From NCBI RefSeq assembly GCF_001513975.1, contig NZ_KQ947987.1, forward strand, positions 368,019 to 432,018: a DNA stretch of 64,000 nucleotides, written 5' to 3'. The notes under the pieces were generated by a model. The model was given only the letters and a program-made list of their open reading frames with translations. It did no database searches and was not told the DNA's origin. Each line of letters opens with the position of its first letter. Position 1 is the stretch's first letter. The position numbers were made by a program, and so were the translations under genes. Positions 25,622-33,626 of the stretch are shown here, piece by piece. The DNA is from Streptomyces curacoi (lineage in GTDB: Bacteria > Actinomycetota > Actinomycetes > Streptomycetales > Streptomycetaceae).

Positions 25622-26442
25622 CGCCCACCCGGACCCGGACCGAGGAGAGCGCCAACCTCCTCACCGACAACCCCGCCCTGTACGAGGCCCGCTTCCCCGA
25701 CCCCGACCGGCTCGCCGGACGCTGGGCCGAGGACTGCCTGCGCCGCCACGGTGCCGGGCCGCGCGTGCTGGACATGGGCTGCGGCACCGGCCGCGACGCC
25801 GCCCACCTGCACTCCGCCGGCCGTACGGTGACCGGCGCCGACCTCTCCGAGGCGATGCTGGCCCACGCCCGCGCCCACCACCCCGGGCCGGTGTACGTCC
25901 GGGCCGACCTGCACGGCTTCGACCTGCGGGACCCGGGCGGGGCCGCCTTCGACGCCGTCGTCTGCCTGGACAGCTCCCTGCTGTACTGCCACACCAACGA
26001 CCAGCTCGACGGTTTCCTCGCCTCCTGCCGCCACGCCCTCGCGCCGGGCGGGCTGCTGGTCGCGGAGATGCGCAACGGGGCGTACTTCCTGGGCCGTACG
26101 GACCTCCTGGACGCCCCGACGGTCAACGCCTTCACCTGGCAGGGCACCGCCTACCGGTCGACCACCACCCTGGCCGTCGACCGCACCGCCCAACTCCTGC
26201 GCCGTACCCGCGTCTGGACCTCCGACGACGGCTCGCCGCCCGTCGAACAGCGCTCCGCCTGGCGGCTGTTGTTCCCGCAGGAGCTGCGGCACCTCCTCGC
26301 CACCCACGGCTTCGAGGTCCTCGAACTCCACGACGGCCCCGGACCGCGCACCGAACCCCTCTGGCGCGAGGGCGACCTTCCCGGCCACACGACCGACGCG
26401 GACCGGCTGCACGTCGTCGCGCGCCGCACCTCTTCCCACTGA
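25618..26442 (+). CDS. Class I SAM-dependent methyltransferase
   Basis: A 274-residue cytosolic methyltransferase. Motif I is VLDMGCGTGRDAAHLH, motif II ADLSEAMLAHARAHH, and the post-I acidic residues and FDAVVCLDSSLLY follow. The C-terminal half carries a beta-rich insertion (TLAVDRTAQLLRRTRVW) as in small-molecule methyltransferases. It would methylate the product or a precursor of the operon's pathway; the target atom cannot be told. ATG overlaps the MFS stop by 4 bp. A 24-bp gap then leads to the importer genes. Confidence 0.85.
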   Translation: MTPTRTRTEESANLLTDNPALYEARFPDPDRLAGRWAEDCLRRHGAGPRVLDMGCGTGRDAAHLHSAGRTVTGADLSEAMLAHARAHHPGPVYVRADLHGFDLRDPGGAAFDAVVCLDSSLLYCHTNDQLDGFLASCRHALAPGGLLVAEMRNGAYFLGRTDLLDAPTVNAFTWQGTAYRSTTTLAVDRTAQLLRRTRVWTSDDGSPPVEQRSAWRLLFPQELRHLLATHGFEVLELHDGPGPRTEPLWREGDLPGHTTDADRLHVVARRTSSH

Positions 26443-26466
26443 CACACCGAGATCTCAAGGACAGTC

Positions 26467-28029
26467 ATGAACGAACGCTTCCCCGGCCTGCGCCGCCGCG
26501 GCTTCCTCGCCGCCACCTCGGGCGCCGCCGCCCTCGCCCTCGTCGGCTGCGGAGGCGGCACGGACGACAAGGCGGACAGCGCGTCCGGCACCCCCAAGCG
26601 CGGCGGCCGGCTGCGCGCCGCGTTCGCCGGGGGCGGCGCGAGCGAGACCCTCGACCCGCACCTGGCCAACCTCTTCGCCGACGTCGCCCGCGCCAAGGCG
26701 CTCTTCGACAAGCTCGCCGACTACGGCGCCGACCTCTCCGCCCAGCCCCGCCTCGCCGAGAAGTGGGAGTCCAACAAGACGCTGGACCGCTGGCAGGTGA
26801 CCCTCCGCCAGGCCACCTTCCACAACGGAAAGCCGGTCACCGCCAAGGACGTCCTCTACAGCTACCGCCGGATCGCCGACCCGAAGCAGGCGTTCCGCGC
26901 CAAGGCGTCCCTGGAGCCCATCGACCTCGACGCCAGCCGCGCCACCGGCGAGCGGTCCATCGAGTTCGTCCTCAAGCGGCCCACCGCCGAGTTCCCCAAC
27001 ATCCTGGCCGCGTTCGGCGCGTACATCGTCCCCGAGAACGCCACCGGGTTCGACAAGAAGCCGGTCGGCTCCGGTCCCTTCCGGTTCGTCTCCTTCGCGC
27101 CCGGCCGCTCCGCCGTCTTCCGCCGCTACGACGAGTACTGGGACGGCGCCCCGCTCCTCGACGAGATCGAGTTCGTCGTCGCCAACGAGGAGTCCGCGCG
27201 CGTCAACGCCCTCCTCGGCGGCCAGGTCGAGTACGCCCACGAGCTCAACCCGACCACCGCCCGCGCCCACGAGGGCAAGGGCCAGATCGAGATCGTGCGG
27301 CTGCGCAACAGCGCCATGCAGGCCTTCTGCATGAAGACCGACCGGGCCCCCTTCGACGACAAGCGGGTCCGCGAGGCCTTCTTCCTCATCGCCGACCGGC
27401 AGGAACTCGTCGACGGCGCCCTGTCCGGCGCGGGCGAGGTCGGCAACGACCTGTTCGGCAAGGGCTACGAGTACTACGCCGCCGACCTGCCGCAGCGCGC
27501 GCAGGACCTCGAAAAGGCCCGCGCCCTGCTGAAGCAGGCCGGCGCCGAGAAGCTCAAGGTCACCCTGGACACCTCCGCCGTCGCCGCCGGGTTCACCGAG
27601 GCCGCCGGCATCTTCCGCGACCAGGCCGCGAAGGCGGGCGTCACGATCGACGTGAAGATGGGCAGCAAGGACTCCTACTGGAGCGACATCCTCGACGGCG
27701 GCACCCTGTGCTGCTACCGCTCCGGCGCCATGCCCATCGAGGCCCACATCTCCCAGCGCCTGCTCACCGACTCCACCACCAACGCCACCAAGTGGCAGCA
27801 CAAGGACTTCGACGCCCTCTACCAGCAGGCCCAGTCCACCCGCGACAAGACCGAGCGGGCCGCCGTCTACGAGCGGATGCAGCGCCGTCTGTACGCCGAG
27901 GGCGGCTTCCTCGTCTGGGGCTTCGCCGACTGGATCATCGGAACCGCCCGCACGGTGAAGGGAGTGGAGACCAAGGCGCCCGCCAACACCCTCGACTGGG
28001 CCCGCTTCGACAAGGTGTGGCTCGCGTGA
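26467..28029 (+). CDS. Family-5 substrate-binding lipoprotein (peptide/nickel/opine type)
   Basis: A 520-residue binding protein. It has a combined twin-arginine and lipoprotein signal (LRRRGFLAATSGAAALALVGC). The family-5 layout is clear: LRAAFAGGGASETLDPHLAN at the start, WQVTLRQATFHNGKPVTAKDV, PVGSGPFRF and RRYDEYW. Family-5 proteins bind peptides, nickel or opine metallophores. AAGGAC precedes the ATG, 24 bp after the methyltransferase. As it sits in the same transcription unit as the exporter and enzymes, it probably takes up the exported product with its metal (inference). A Tat signal fits folding around a cofactor, though it is common in Streptomyces. Confidence 0.9.
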   Translation: MNERFPGLRRRGFLAATSGAAALALVGCGGGTDDKADSASGTPKRGGRLRAAFAGGGASETLDPHLANLFADVARAKALFDKLADYGADLSAQPRLAEKWESNKTLDRWQVTLRQATFHNGKPVTAKDVLYSYRRIADPKQAFRAKASLEPIDLDASRATGERSIEFVLKRPTAEFPNILAAFGAYIVPENATGFDKKPVGSGPFRFVSFAPGRSAVFRRYDEYWDGAPLLDEIEFVVANEESARVNALLGGQVEYAHELNPTTARAHEGKGQIEIVRLRNSAMQAFCMKTDRAPFDDKRVREAFFLIADRQELVDGALSGAGEVGNDLFGKGYEYYAADLPQRAQDLEKARALLKQAGAEKLKVTLDTSAVAAGFTEAAGIFRDQAAKAGVTIDVKMGSKDSYWSDILDGGTLCCYRSGAMPIEAHISQRLLTDSTTNATKWQHKDFDALYQQAQSTRDKTERAAVYERMQRRLYAEGGFLVWGFADWIIGTARTVKGVETKAPANTLDWARFDKVWLA

Positions 28030-28979
28030 GCGGACTTCGCTCCTTCGTCGCCCGGCGGCTGCTCCTCGGCGCCCTGCAGACCGTGGCCGTGGTGCTGCTG
28101 GTCTTCGCGCTCACCGAGGCGCTGCCGGGCGACGCCGCGGTGGCCCTCGCGGGCGACCAGCCGGACCCCGCGCGCATCGCCGCCATCCGCGAGGCGATGG
28201 ACCTGGACCGGCCCGCGTACGAGCGGCTGGCCGACTGGGCGGCCGGCCTGCCGCACGGCGACTTCGGCACCTCCCTGGCCTCCGGCCGCCCGGTCAGCCA
28301 GTACATCGCCGACGGCTTCGGCCCGACCCTGCTGCTCGCCGCGCTCACCGTGGCGCTGCTCGTCCCGCTGGGCTTCGGCCTCGGCGTGCTCGCCGCCCGC
28401 CACGAGGGAGGCCTCGTCGACCGGCTGGTCAGCTCGGTGACGCTGGCCGTGTACGCGGTCCCCGAGTTCGCCCTCGGGGTGCTGCTGGTGACGGTCCTCG
28501 CCCTGAAGCTGGCCTGGCTGCCGCCGACGGCGGTCGGCTACGGCACCGACCTGCTCGCCCACCCGGCGGCACTCGTCCTGCCGGTGCTGGTCCTTCTGTC
28601 CCGCCCGGTGTGCTCCCTGTCCCGCCTGGTGCGGGCCGGCATGGTCGACGCCCTCGCCTCCCCCTACGCGGCCCACGCCCGCCGCTACGGCATCCCCGGC
28701 GCCCGGGTCCGCTACGCCCACGCCCTGCCGAACGCCCTCGCCCCGGCCGCGCAGCAACTCGCCCGGACCGTCGACTGGCTGCTGTGCGGCGTGATCGTGG
28801 TGGAGGCCCTCTTCGTGATCCCGGGCCTGGGCACGGTCCTCCTCAACGCCGTGGCCGAACGTGACGTGCCGGTGGTGCAGGGGCTGGCCGTGGTGTTCGG
28901 TGTGCTGACGGTCGTGCTCAACCTCGGGGCCGACCTGGTGGCCCACCGGCTCACGCCCCGGGCGGGGGTGGCCGCATGA
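28026..28979 (+). CDS. ABC permease, DppB/NikB type
   Basis: A 317-residue permease with six membrane helices. It starts FVARRLLLGALQTVAVVLLVFALTEALPGD, the DppB-family opening. The EAA-like loop is RRYGIPGARVRYAHALPNAL. The usual periplasmic loop is short, as in nickel/metallophore importers. GTG overlaps the stop of the binding protein. It pairs with the next gene as the channel of the importer. Confidence 0.9.
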   Translation: MSGLRSFVARRLLLGALQTVAVVLLVFALTEALPGDAAVALAGDQPDPARIAAIREAMDLDRPAYERLADWAAGLPHGDFGTSLASGRPVSQYIADGFGPTLLLAALTVALLVPLGFGLGVLAARHEGGLVDRLVSSVTLAVYAVPEFALGVLLVTVLALKLAWLPPTAVGYGTDLLAHPAALVLPVLVLLSRPVCSLSRLVRAGMVDALASPYAAHARRYGIPGARVRYAHALPNALAPAAQQLARTVDWLLCGVIVVEALFVIPGLGTVLLNAVAERDVPVVQGLAVVFGVLTVVLNLGADLVAHRLTPRAGVAA

Positions 28980-29806
28980 CGCACCGCCGTTTCGCGCTCG
29001 GCGCCGCCGTCATCGCCGTCCCCCTCGCGCTGGCCCTCCTCGGACCGCTGTTCACCGGCGGCCCCGGCCCCCGCACCACGTCCTTCACCCTCGGCGACGG
29101 CCACTGGCTCGGCACCGACTTCGTGGGCCGCGACGTCTGGCAGCAGGTCCTGCTGGGCGGCCGTACGGTCGTGCTCACCGCCCTGGCCGCGACCGCGCTC
29201 GCCTATCTCGTCGCCGTCCCGGTCGGGCTCGTCAGCGCGCTCACCCATGTACGGCGGCTGGAGGAGCTGCTGATGCGGCCGCTGGACGTGCTGCTCGCCG
29301 TGCCGTCGCTGCTGCTGATCCTGCTGGTGGCCTCCGTGCTCTCGCCGGGCGCCACCGGGCTCGCGCTGCTGGTGGCGCTGGTGAACGTGCCCGACGCGGC
29401 CCGCATCGTCCGGGCGGCGGCGGGGGAGGCCGCCGCGCGCCCCGCCGTGGAGGCGCTGCGCATGCAGGGCGAGAGCTGGTGGCGGATCGCCGTCGGCTAC
29501 GTCGGCCGGTCGACGCTGCGCACCCTCGCCGCCGACGCCGGCATCCGGCTGACCGGCGTGCTCTACCTGGTGTCGACGGCCGCGTTCCTCGGTGTCGGCG
29601 TCGCGCCGGACGCCGCCGACTGGGCGGTCATGGTCGACCGCAACCGCACCGGCCTGCTGGTGCAGCCCTGGGCCGTGGTGGTGCCCGCGCTGCTGATCGT
29701 GGCGCTGACGATGGGCACCAACCTGCTCTTCGACGCCGCGCTGGAGACGACACCGGAGAAGAAGCTGAACAAGAAACCGAACGGCAAGAGGGGGCGACGC
29801 CCGTGA
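28976..29806 (+). CDS. ABC permease, DppC/NikC type
   Basis: A 276-residue permease starting at an ATGA overlap. GDGHWLGTDFVGRDVWQQVLLGGRTV is the DppC-family region preceding the core helices, and the ATPase-contact loop is EALRMQGESWWRIAVGYV. The C-terminus is Lys/Asn-rich and basic (KKLNKKPNGKRGRRP), unusual compared with neighbouring proteins. It forms the second half of the channel. Confidence 0.9.
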   Translation: MTHRRFALGAAVIAVPLALALLGPLFTGGPGPRTTSFTLGDGHWLGTDFVGRDVWQQVLLGGRTVVLTALAATALAYLVAVPVGLVSALTHVRRLEELLMRPLDVLLAVPSLLLILLVASVLSPGATGLALLVALVNVPDAARIVRAAAGEAAARPAVEALRMQGESWWRIAVGYVGRSTLRTLAADAGIRLTGVLYLVSTAAFLGVGVAPDAADWAVMVDRNRTGLLVQPWAVVVPALLIVALTMGTNLLFDAALETTPEKKLNKKPNGKRGRRP

Positions 29807-31350
29807 GCGACGAGACGGATGCCGTCGCCGAGATCCGGGAGCTGCGCGTCGAGATCAACGGCCGTGCGATCGTCGACGGCGTGCGCCTGCGGGTGCTGCC
29901 CGGGACGGTGACCGCGCTGGTCGGCGCCTCCGGCAGCGGCAAGACCACGACGGGCCTGGCGCTGCTGGGGGAGTACCCGCCCGGTGCCCGGGTCACGGGC
30001 GAGGTGCGGCGGCCCGGGGACGGACCGGTGGGATACGTCCCCCAGCATCCCGCCGCCGTCCTCAACCCGGCCCGCCGCGTCGGCGCGCTCCTGCACGACA
30101 TCGCCCGCCTCCAGGTCCGGCACCTGCCCCGCGCCGAACGCCGTGCGGCGGCCCGCGAACGCGTCCTGAACGCCCTGTCCGACGCCCAACTCCCCGACGC
30201 CGAAGCGCTGTTGCGCCGCCACCCGCACCAGCTCTCCGGCGGCCAGCAGCAACGCGTCGTCCTCGCCCAGGCCCTGCTGCTCGGTGCCCGCGTCATCGTC
30301 GCCGACGAACCCACCACCGGCCAGGACGCGTTGACGAAGAGCCGGATCGTCGAGCAACTGGCGGCGGTCGCGGCGCGCGGTATCGCGGTCGTCCTGCTCA
30401 GCCACGACCTGGACGTCGTGCGCGCCCTCGCCGACGAGGTGCTCGTCATGCGCGCGGGCCGGGTCGTGGAGTCGGGCCCGGCGCAGCGGCTGTGGACGGC
30501 CCCCCGTCACGAGTGGACCCGCCGTCTGCTGGACGAGCAGCGTGCGGCACCGAAGGGCGGGTCGAGTACCGAAGCCGGGCGACCCGTCCTGGAGGTACGG
30601 GACCTGACCGCCGTACACGAGCGCAGGACCGTGGTGCTGCGGGCCCCGCGCCTGGCGCTGCGCCCCGGCGAGTGCCTGGCCGTGGTCGGCCGCTCCGGCA
30701 GCGGCAAGACCACGCTCGCCCGCTGCCTCGCGGGCCTGCACCGCGACCACGACGGCGAGATCCTGCTCGACGGCACGCCGCTCCCGCGCAGCCTGCGCCA
30801 TCGCAGCCGAGCCCAACTCGCCGCCGTGCAGTACGTCTTCCAGGACGCCCGCGCCGCCTTCGACGAGCACCGGCCCGTTCTGCACCAGGTGGCCCGTACG
30901 GCGGTACGGCTGCGCGGCCCCGACGAACGGACGGCGACGGAGGAGGCGGCGGCCACCCTGAACCGCCTCGGCCTGCCGGAGGACCTGGCTCACCGGCGGC
31001 CCGGCGAACTCTCCGGCGGCGAACTGCAGCGCGCCGCCCTCGCCCGCGCCCTGCTGGCCCGCCCCAGGGTGCTGATCTGCGACGAGGTCACCTCCGGCCT
31101 GGACACGGTCACCCGGCGGGGCATCCTCGACGTCCTCGCGGGGCTGGTCGGCGAGGGTGACGACCTGTCCCTCGTCCTCATCACCCATGACCTGGACACC
31201 GCGCGCCTGGCCCACCGCATCGCCGTACTGGACGCGGGCGAGCTGGTCGAACAGGGGACGGCGGAAAGGATTCTGACGGAACCTCAGCACCCGTTCACAG
31301 TCTCCCTCATGGAGACCACCGAGCGCCTGGAGGCGGGGGCCCGGCTGTGA
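29803..31350 (+). CDS. Double ABC ATPase (DppD-DppF fusion)
   Basis: A 515-residue protein with two complete ATPase domains in one chain. Domain 1 (about 5-245) has Walker A GASGSGKTT, signature LSGGQQQR, Walker B VIVADEPT and switch LSHDLD. Domain 2 (about 260-510) has GRSGSGKTT, LSGGELQR, VLICDEVTSGLD and ITHDLD. It replaces the separate DppD and DppF of most family-5 importers. In the second Walker B loop the usual Glu-Pro is Glu-Val (DEVTSG). GTG overlaps the permease stop, GAGGGG lies upstream. It closes the operon, followed by a strong hairpin. Confidence 0.9.
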   Translation: MSDETDAVAEIRELRVEINGRAIVDGVRLRVLPGTVTALVGASGSGKTTTGLALLGEYPPGARVTGEVRRPGDGPVGYVPQHPAAVLNPARRVGALLHDIARLQVRHLPRAERRAAARERVLNALSDAQLPDAEALLRRHPHQLSGGQQQRVVLAQALLLGARVIVADEPTTGQDALTKSRIVEQLAAVAARGIAVVLLSHDLDVVRALADEVLVMRAGRVVESGPAQRLWTAPRHEWTRRLLDEQRAAPKGGSSTEAGRPVLEVRDLTAVHERRTVVLRAPRLALRPGECLAVVGRSGSGKTTLARCLAGLHRDHDGEILLDGTPLPRSLRHRSRAQLAAVQYVFQDARAAFDEHRPVLHQVARTAVRLRGPDERTATEEAAATLNRLGLPEDLAHRRPGELSGGELQRAALARALLARPRVLICDEVTSGLDTVTRRGILDVLAGLVGEGDDLSLVLITHDLDTARLAHRIAVLDAGELVEQGTAERILTEPQHPFTVSLMETTERLEAGARL

Positions 31351-31352
31351 GT

Positions 31353-31416
31353 GCCGGCCTCCGGGCGCCTGCGCGGAGGTGACGGGAAGGCCTCTGCGCG
31401 TGGCCCGGAGGCCGGC
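31353..31416. terminator. Long hairpin terminator between convergent genes
   Basis: A perfect 14-bp stem (GCCGGCCTCCGGGC at 31353-31366 with its complement at 31403-31416) encloses a 36-nt loop that itself contains near-complementary GCGCGGAGG and CCTCTGCGC. It starts directly after the stop of the double ATPase and sits before the stop of the opposite-strand DUF2470 gene, so it can serve both directions. Confidence 0.75.
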
Positions 31417-31434
31417 GGCACGAAGCGCCCTCGC

Positions 31435-32142
31435 TCAGGACCCGGTGGGCAGGCGGCGGGAGCGCGGGCGGGCGGTGGCCTCGGCGAGCAGGGCATGGAT
31501 CTGGCGCACCGCCTCCCCGGGGTGGGTGGCCGGGGCGGCGAAGGGCAGGCGGGTGTCCTGGTGGGAGCCCGGCCTCTCCAGCCGGAGCACCAGGCCGTGC
31601 CGGTCGAGGCGCAGCGGCCGTACGGCGGTCGCGCGGAGTTGCTGCCGGGCGGGGAGCAGCCGGGCGAGCGGGGCCACGGTGTGGGCGTGGGCCGCGTCCA
31701 GCCGGGCCAGCATCTCCGCCTCGTGCGGGGCCAGCGGGTCGGGGGCGGCCAGGGTCAGTTCGTCGAGGCCGACGACGGCCGATCCCTCGTCGTCCGTGAG
31801 CACGGCACGGGCCGGGTTGAACACCAGGGCCTTGGGCCCGAGGGCGGTGAGCCGGCCGCCCAGCGCCAGCCGGGCGCGCACCCGCTCGCGTACGGCGACG
31901 GGGGCGATGTCGGTGAACTCCACAAGGGCCGCCAGGTCGCCGTGCGGTGCCACGGCCAGTTCGGCGGCGAGGTGGCCGTCCGGCGGGTTGTGCAGGAGCA
32001 GCCGTGCGGCGGCGTCGACGGTGTGCAGGCCGATCAGCTCGACGCGATGGCCCTGCGTGGTGAGGGTCAGCGAGCCGGCCGCCGAGAGCACCGAGCGGGC
32101 ACGCTCGGCGGGCGTCGGCTCGGGGCAGGTGGCAGCAGACAT
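31435..32142 (-). CDS. DUF2470 (HugZ-like heme/iron-use) protein
   Basis: A 235-residue protein. The C-terminal region (about 145-225) fits DUF2470: HDA-like LDAAHAHTVAPLARLLP and a final THPGEAVRQIHALL. The middle (RLALGGRLTALGPKALVFNP, then GLDELTLAAPDPLAPHE) fits the pyridoxamine-oxidase-like split barrel seen with this domain. Relatives include heme-iron utilisation proteins. GAGG lies before the ATG. The iron box at 32163 overlaps its promoter region, so it should be induced by iron starvation. Confidence 0.78.
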   Translation of the reverse strand: MSAATCPEPTPAERARSVLSAAGSLTLTTQGHRVELIGLHTVDAAARLLLHNPPDGHLAAELAVAPHGDLAALVEFTDIAPVAVRERVRARLALGGRLTALGPKALVFNPARAVLTDDEGSAVVGLDELTLAAPDPLAPHEAEMLARLDAAHAHTVAPLARLLPARQQLRATAVRPLRLDRHGLVLRLERPGSHQDTRLPFAAPATHPGEAVRQIHALLAEATARPRSRRLPTGS

Positions 32143-32162
32143 GGAAACCTCTCGATAGCGGG

Positions 32163-32181
32163 TTAGGTAAGCCTAACCTAT
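32163..32181. promoter_or_regulatory. DmdR/IdeR-type iron box
   Basis: TTAGGTAAGCCTAACCTAT matches the actinobacterial iron-box palindrome (TTAGGTTAGGCTAACCTAA) at 16 of 19 positions. It lies 21-39 bp before the start of the DUF2470 gene. The next gene on that strand ends just behind it, so only the DUF2470 gene is a target here. Confidence 0.8.
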
Positions 32182-32196
32182 CTATCGGTGGCCGTG

Positions 32197-33513
32197 TCAC
32201 CAGCCCGTCAACAGCAGGTGGTTGACGAGCAGTGCGAGTACGGCCTGCGCCGCGAGCCAGCCGCGCGGCCCGCTCAGGAACGCGCAGGCGGGCAGCAGCC
32301 ACAGCGCGAACGGCAGCCAGATCCGCTCCGTCTCCGCCTTGCTCATCCCGGACAGATCGGCGACGAGCATCGCGACCAGCGCGCCGAGCACGAGCAGCGC
32401 CGGACGGGCCCGGGCGCTCTCCGCGCGCCGGACCAGCGCCACGCCCGCCCGGCGCAGCCCCACCACCGTCGCCGGGCCCACGACGACGACCGTGCACGCG
32501 AAGTTGGCCCACACCCAGTAGCCGTACGGCCGCACCCCGCCGACGCCCTGGTGGTAGCGGGTGACCAGCAGACGGTACGCCTCCCACCAGTCGAAGCCCA
32601 CGGCGGCGAAGGCGACCGGGACGACCAGGAAACCGGCCGTCAGGAAGAGGAGGGGCCGGGCCCGCCGGGAGCCCAGCAGCAGCACGACCGCGCCGATCAC
32701 GGCGAAGAGGGTCAAGCCGTATGACAGATGGACCGTCCAGCCGAAGAGGAGCCCCGAGGTCAGAGCCGTCACGGCCGGCCGATGCCCCGTCACCGCCAGC
32801 GCGAGCAGCGCGACCGCCCACGCGGCGACCGCCGCGAAGTACCCGTCGGCCGACGTACCCACCCACACCGCCGCAGGGGCGAGTGCGAGGAAGGGCGCGG
32901 CGCGGCGGGCGAGCCGCTCGTCGGCCAGAGCGCGTACGGCGACGAGGACCGCGACCGCCGCCGTCGTACCGACGGTGATGCACCACGTCCCCGCCCAGCC
33001 GCCACCGCCCAGGCCGATCCGGTCGAGGACGACGAAGGTGAGGGTGGCGCCCGGGGGGTGCCCGGCGACATGGGCGGGCCAGTTGTCCGGCGACTGCAAC
33101 AGGATGTGGTCGGAGAAGTCCCGGAGCGTGGCGGGGATGTCCCGGAAACGGTCGACGGCACGCAGGTATTCGTGCGGGGTGGTCAACTGCACCGCGATAC
33201 CCCGGTGCCAGCCGTCCACCAGGGCGAGGGACCAGGTCCAGGCCATGCCGGTGACCCAGGTGGCCAGGAGCAGCACGCGCCAGCCCAGTCGGGCCGCCGT
33301 CGAAGGGCCGTACGCCACGACCGCCGCCGCGACGGCGAGCGCGGCCGGGGTGCCGGGGCCGACATGCGGCGCCCAGTCGGCCAGCAGCGGCGGCCAGTCG
33401 ACATGGAGGGTGCCGTCCCGGTCCTGGATCACGGTGCCGACGACAGCGGCGGTCACGACGAGGAGCGCGGCGGCCGCTGCGGCGGACAAGTCATGGCGGA
33501 GGTCGCGGTTCAC
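32197..33513 (-). CDS. Polytopic membrane protein, GT-C glycosyltransferase-like
   Basis: A 438-residue integral membrane protein with about 10-12 helices. A conserved loop PDNWPAHVAGHPPGATLTFV follows the second helix pair, and a PHEYL/DRFRDIPATLRDFSDHILL segment lies before it. This HVxGHPPG loop resembles the mycobacterial methylthioxylose-transferase group (Rv0541c), polyprenyl-phosphate-dependent GT-C enzymes. It would move a sugar across or at the membrane onto a cell-envelope acceptor. The assignment is by resemblance only. The ATG start is 19 bp into a small gap; the divergent molybdoenzyme gene begins 113 bp away. Confidence 0.6.
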   Translation of the reverse strand: MNRDLRHDLSAAAAAALLVVTAAVVGTVIQDRDGTLHVDWPPLLADWAPHVGPGTPAALAVAAAVVAYGPSTAARLGWRVLLLATWVTGMAWTWSLALVDGWHRGIAVQLTTPHEYLRAVDRFRDIPATLRDFSDHILLQSPDNWPAHVAGHPPGATLTFVVLDRIGLGGGGWAGTWCITVGTTAAVAVLVAVRALADERLARRAAPFLALAPAAVWVGTSADGYFAAVAAWAVALLALAVTGHRPAVTALTSGLLFGWTVHLSYGLTLFAVIGAVVLLLGSRRARPLLFLTAGFLVVPVAFAAVGFDWWEAYRLLVTRYHQGVGGVRPYGYWVWANFACTVVVVGPATVVGLRRAGVALVRRAESARARPALLVLGALVAMLVADLSGMSKAETERIWLPFALWLLPACAFLSGPRGWLAAQAVLALLVNHLLLTGW

Positions 33514-33626
33514 GCCAGCACGCTAGGGCGGGCACCGTCCTCCGGACGGCTGACAGGCGCGGACGTCAGAGATTCGTCATCGTTCGCGCACCCCTCCACG
33601 GGGTGGGCCGCGCCTACCGTCGGGGC

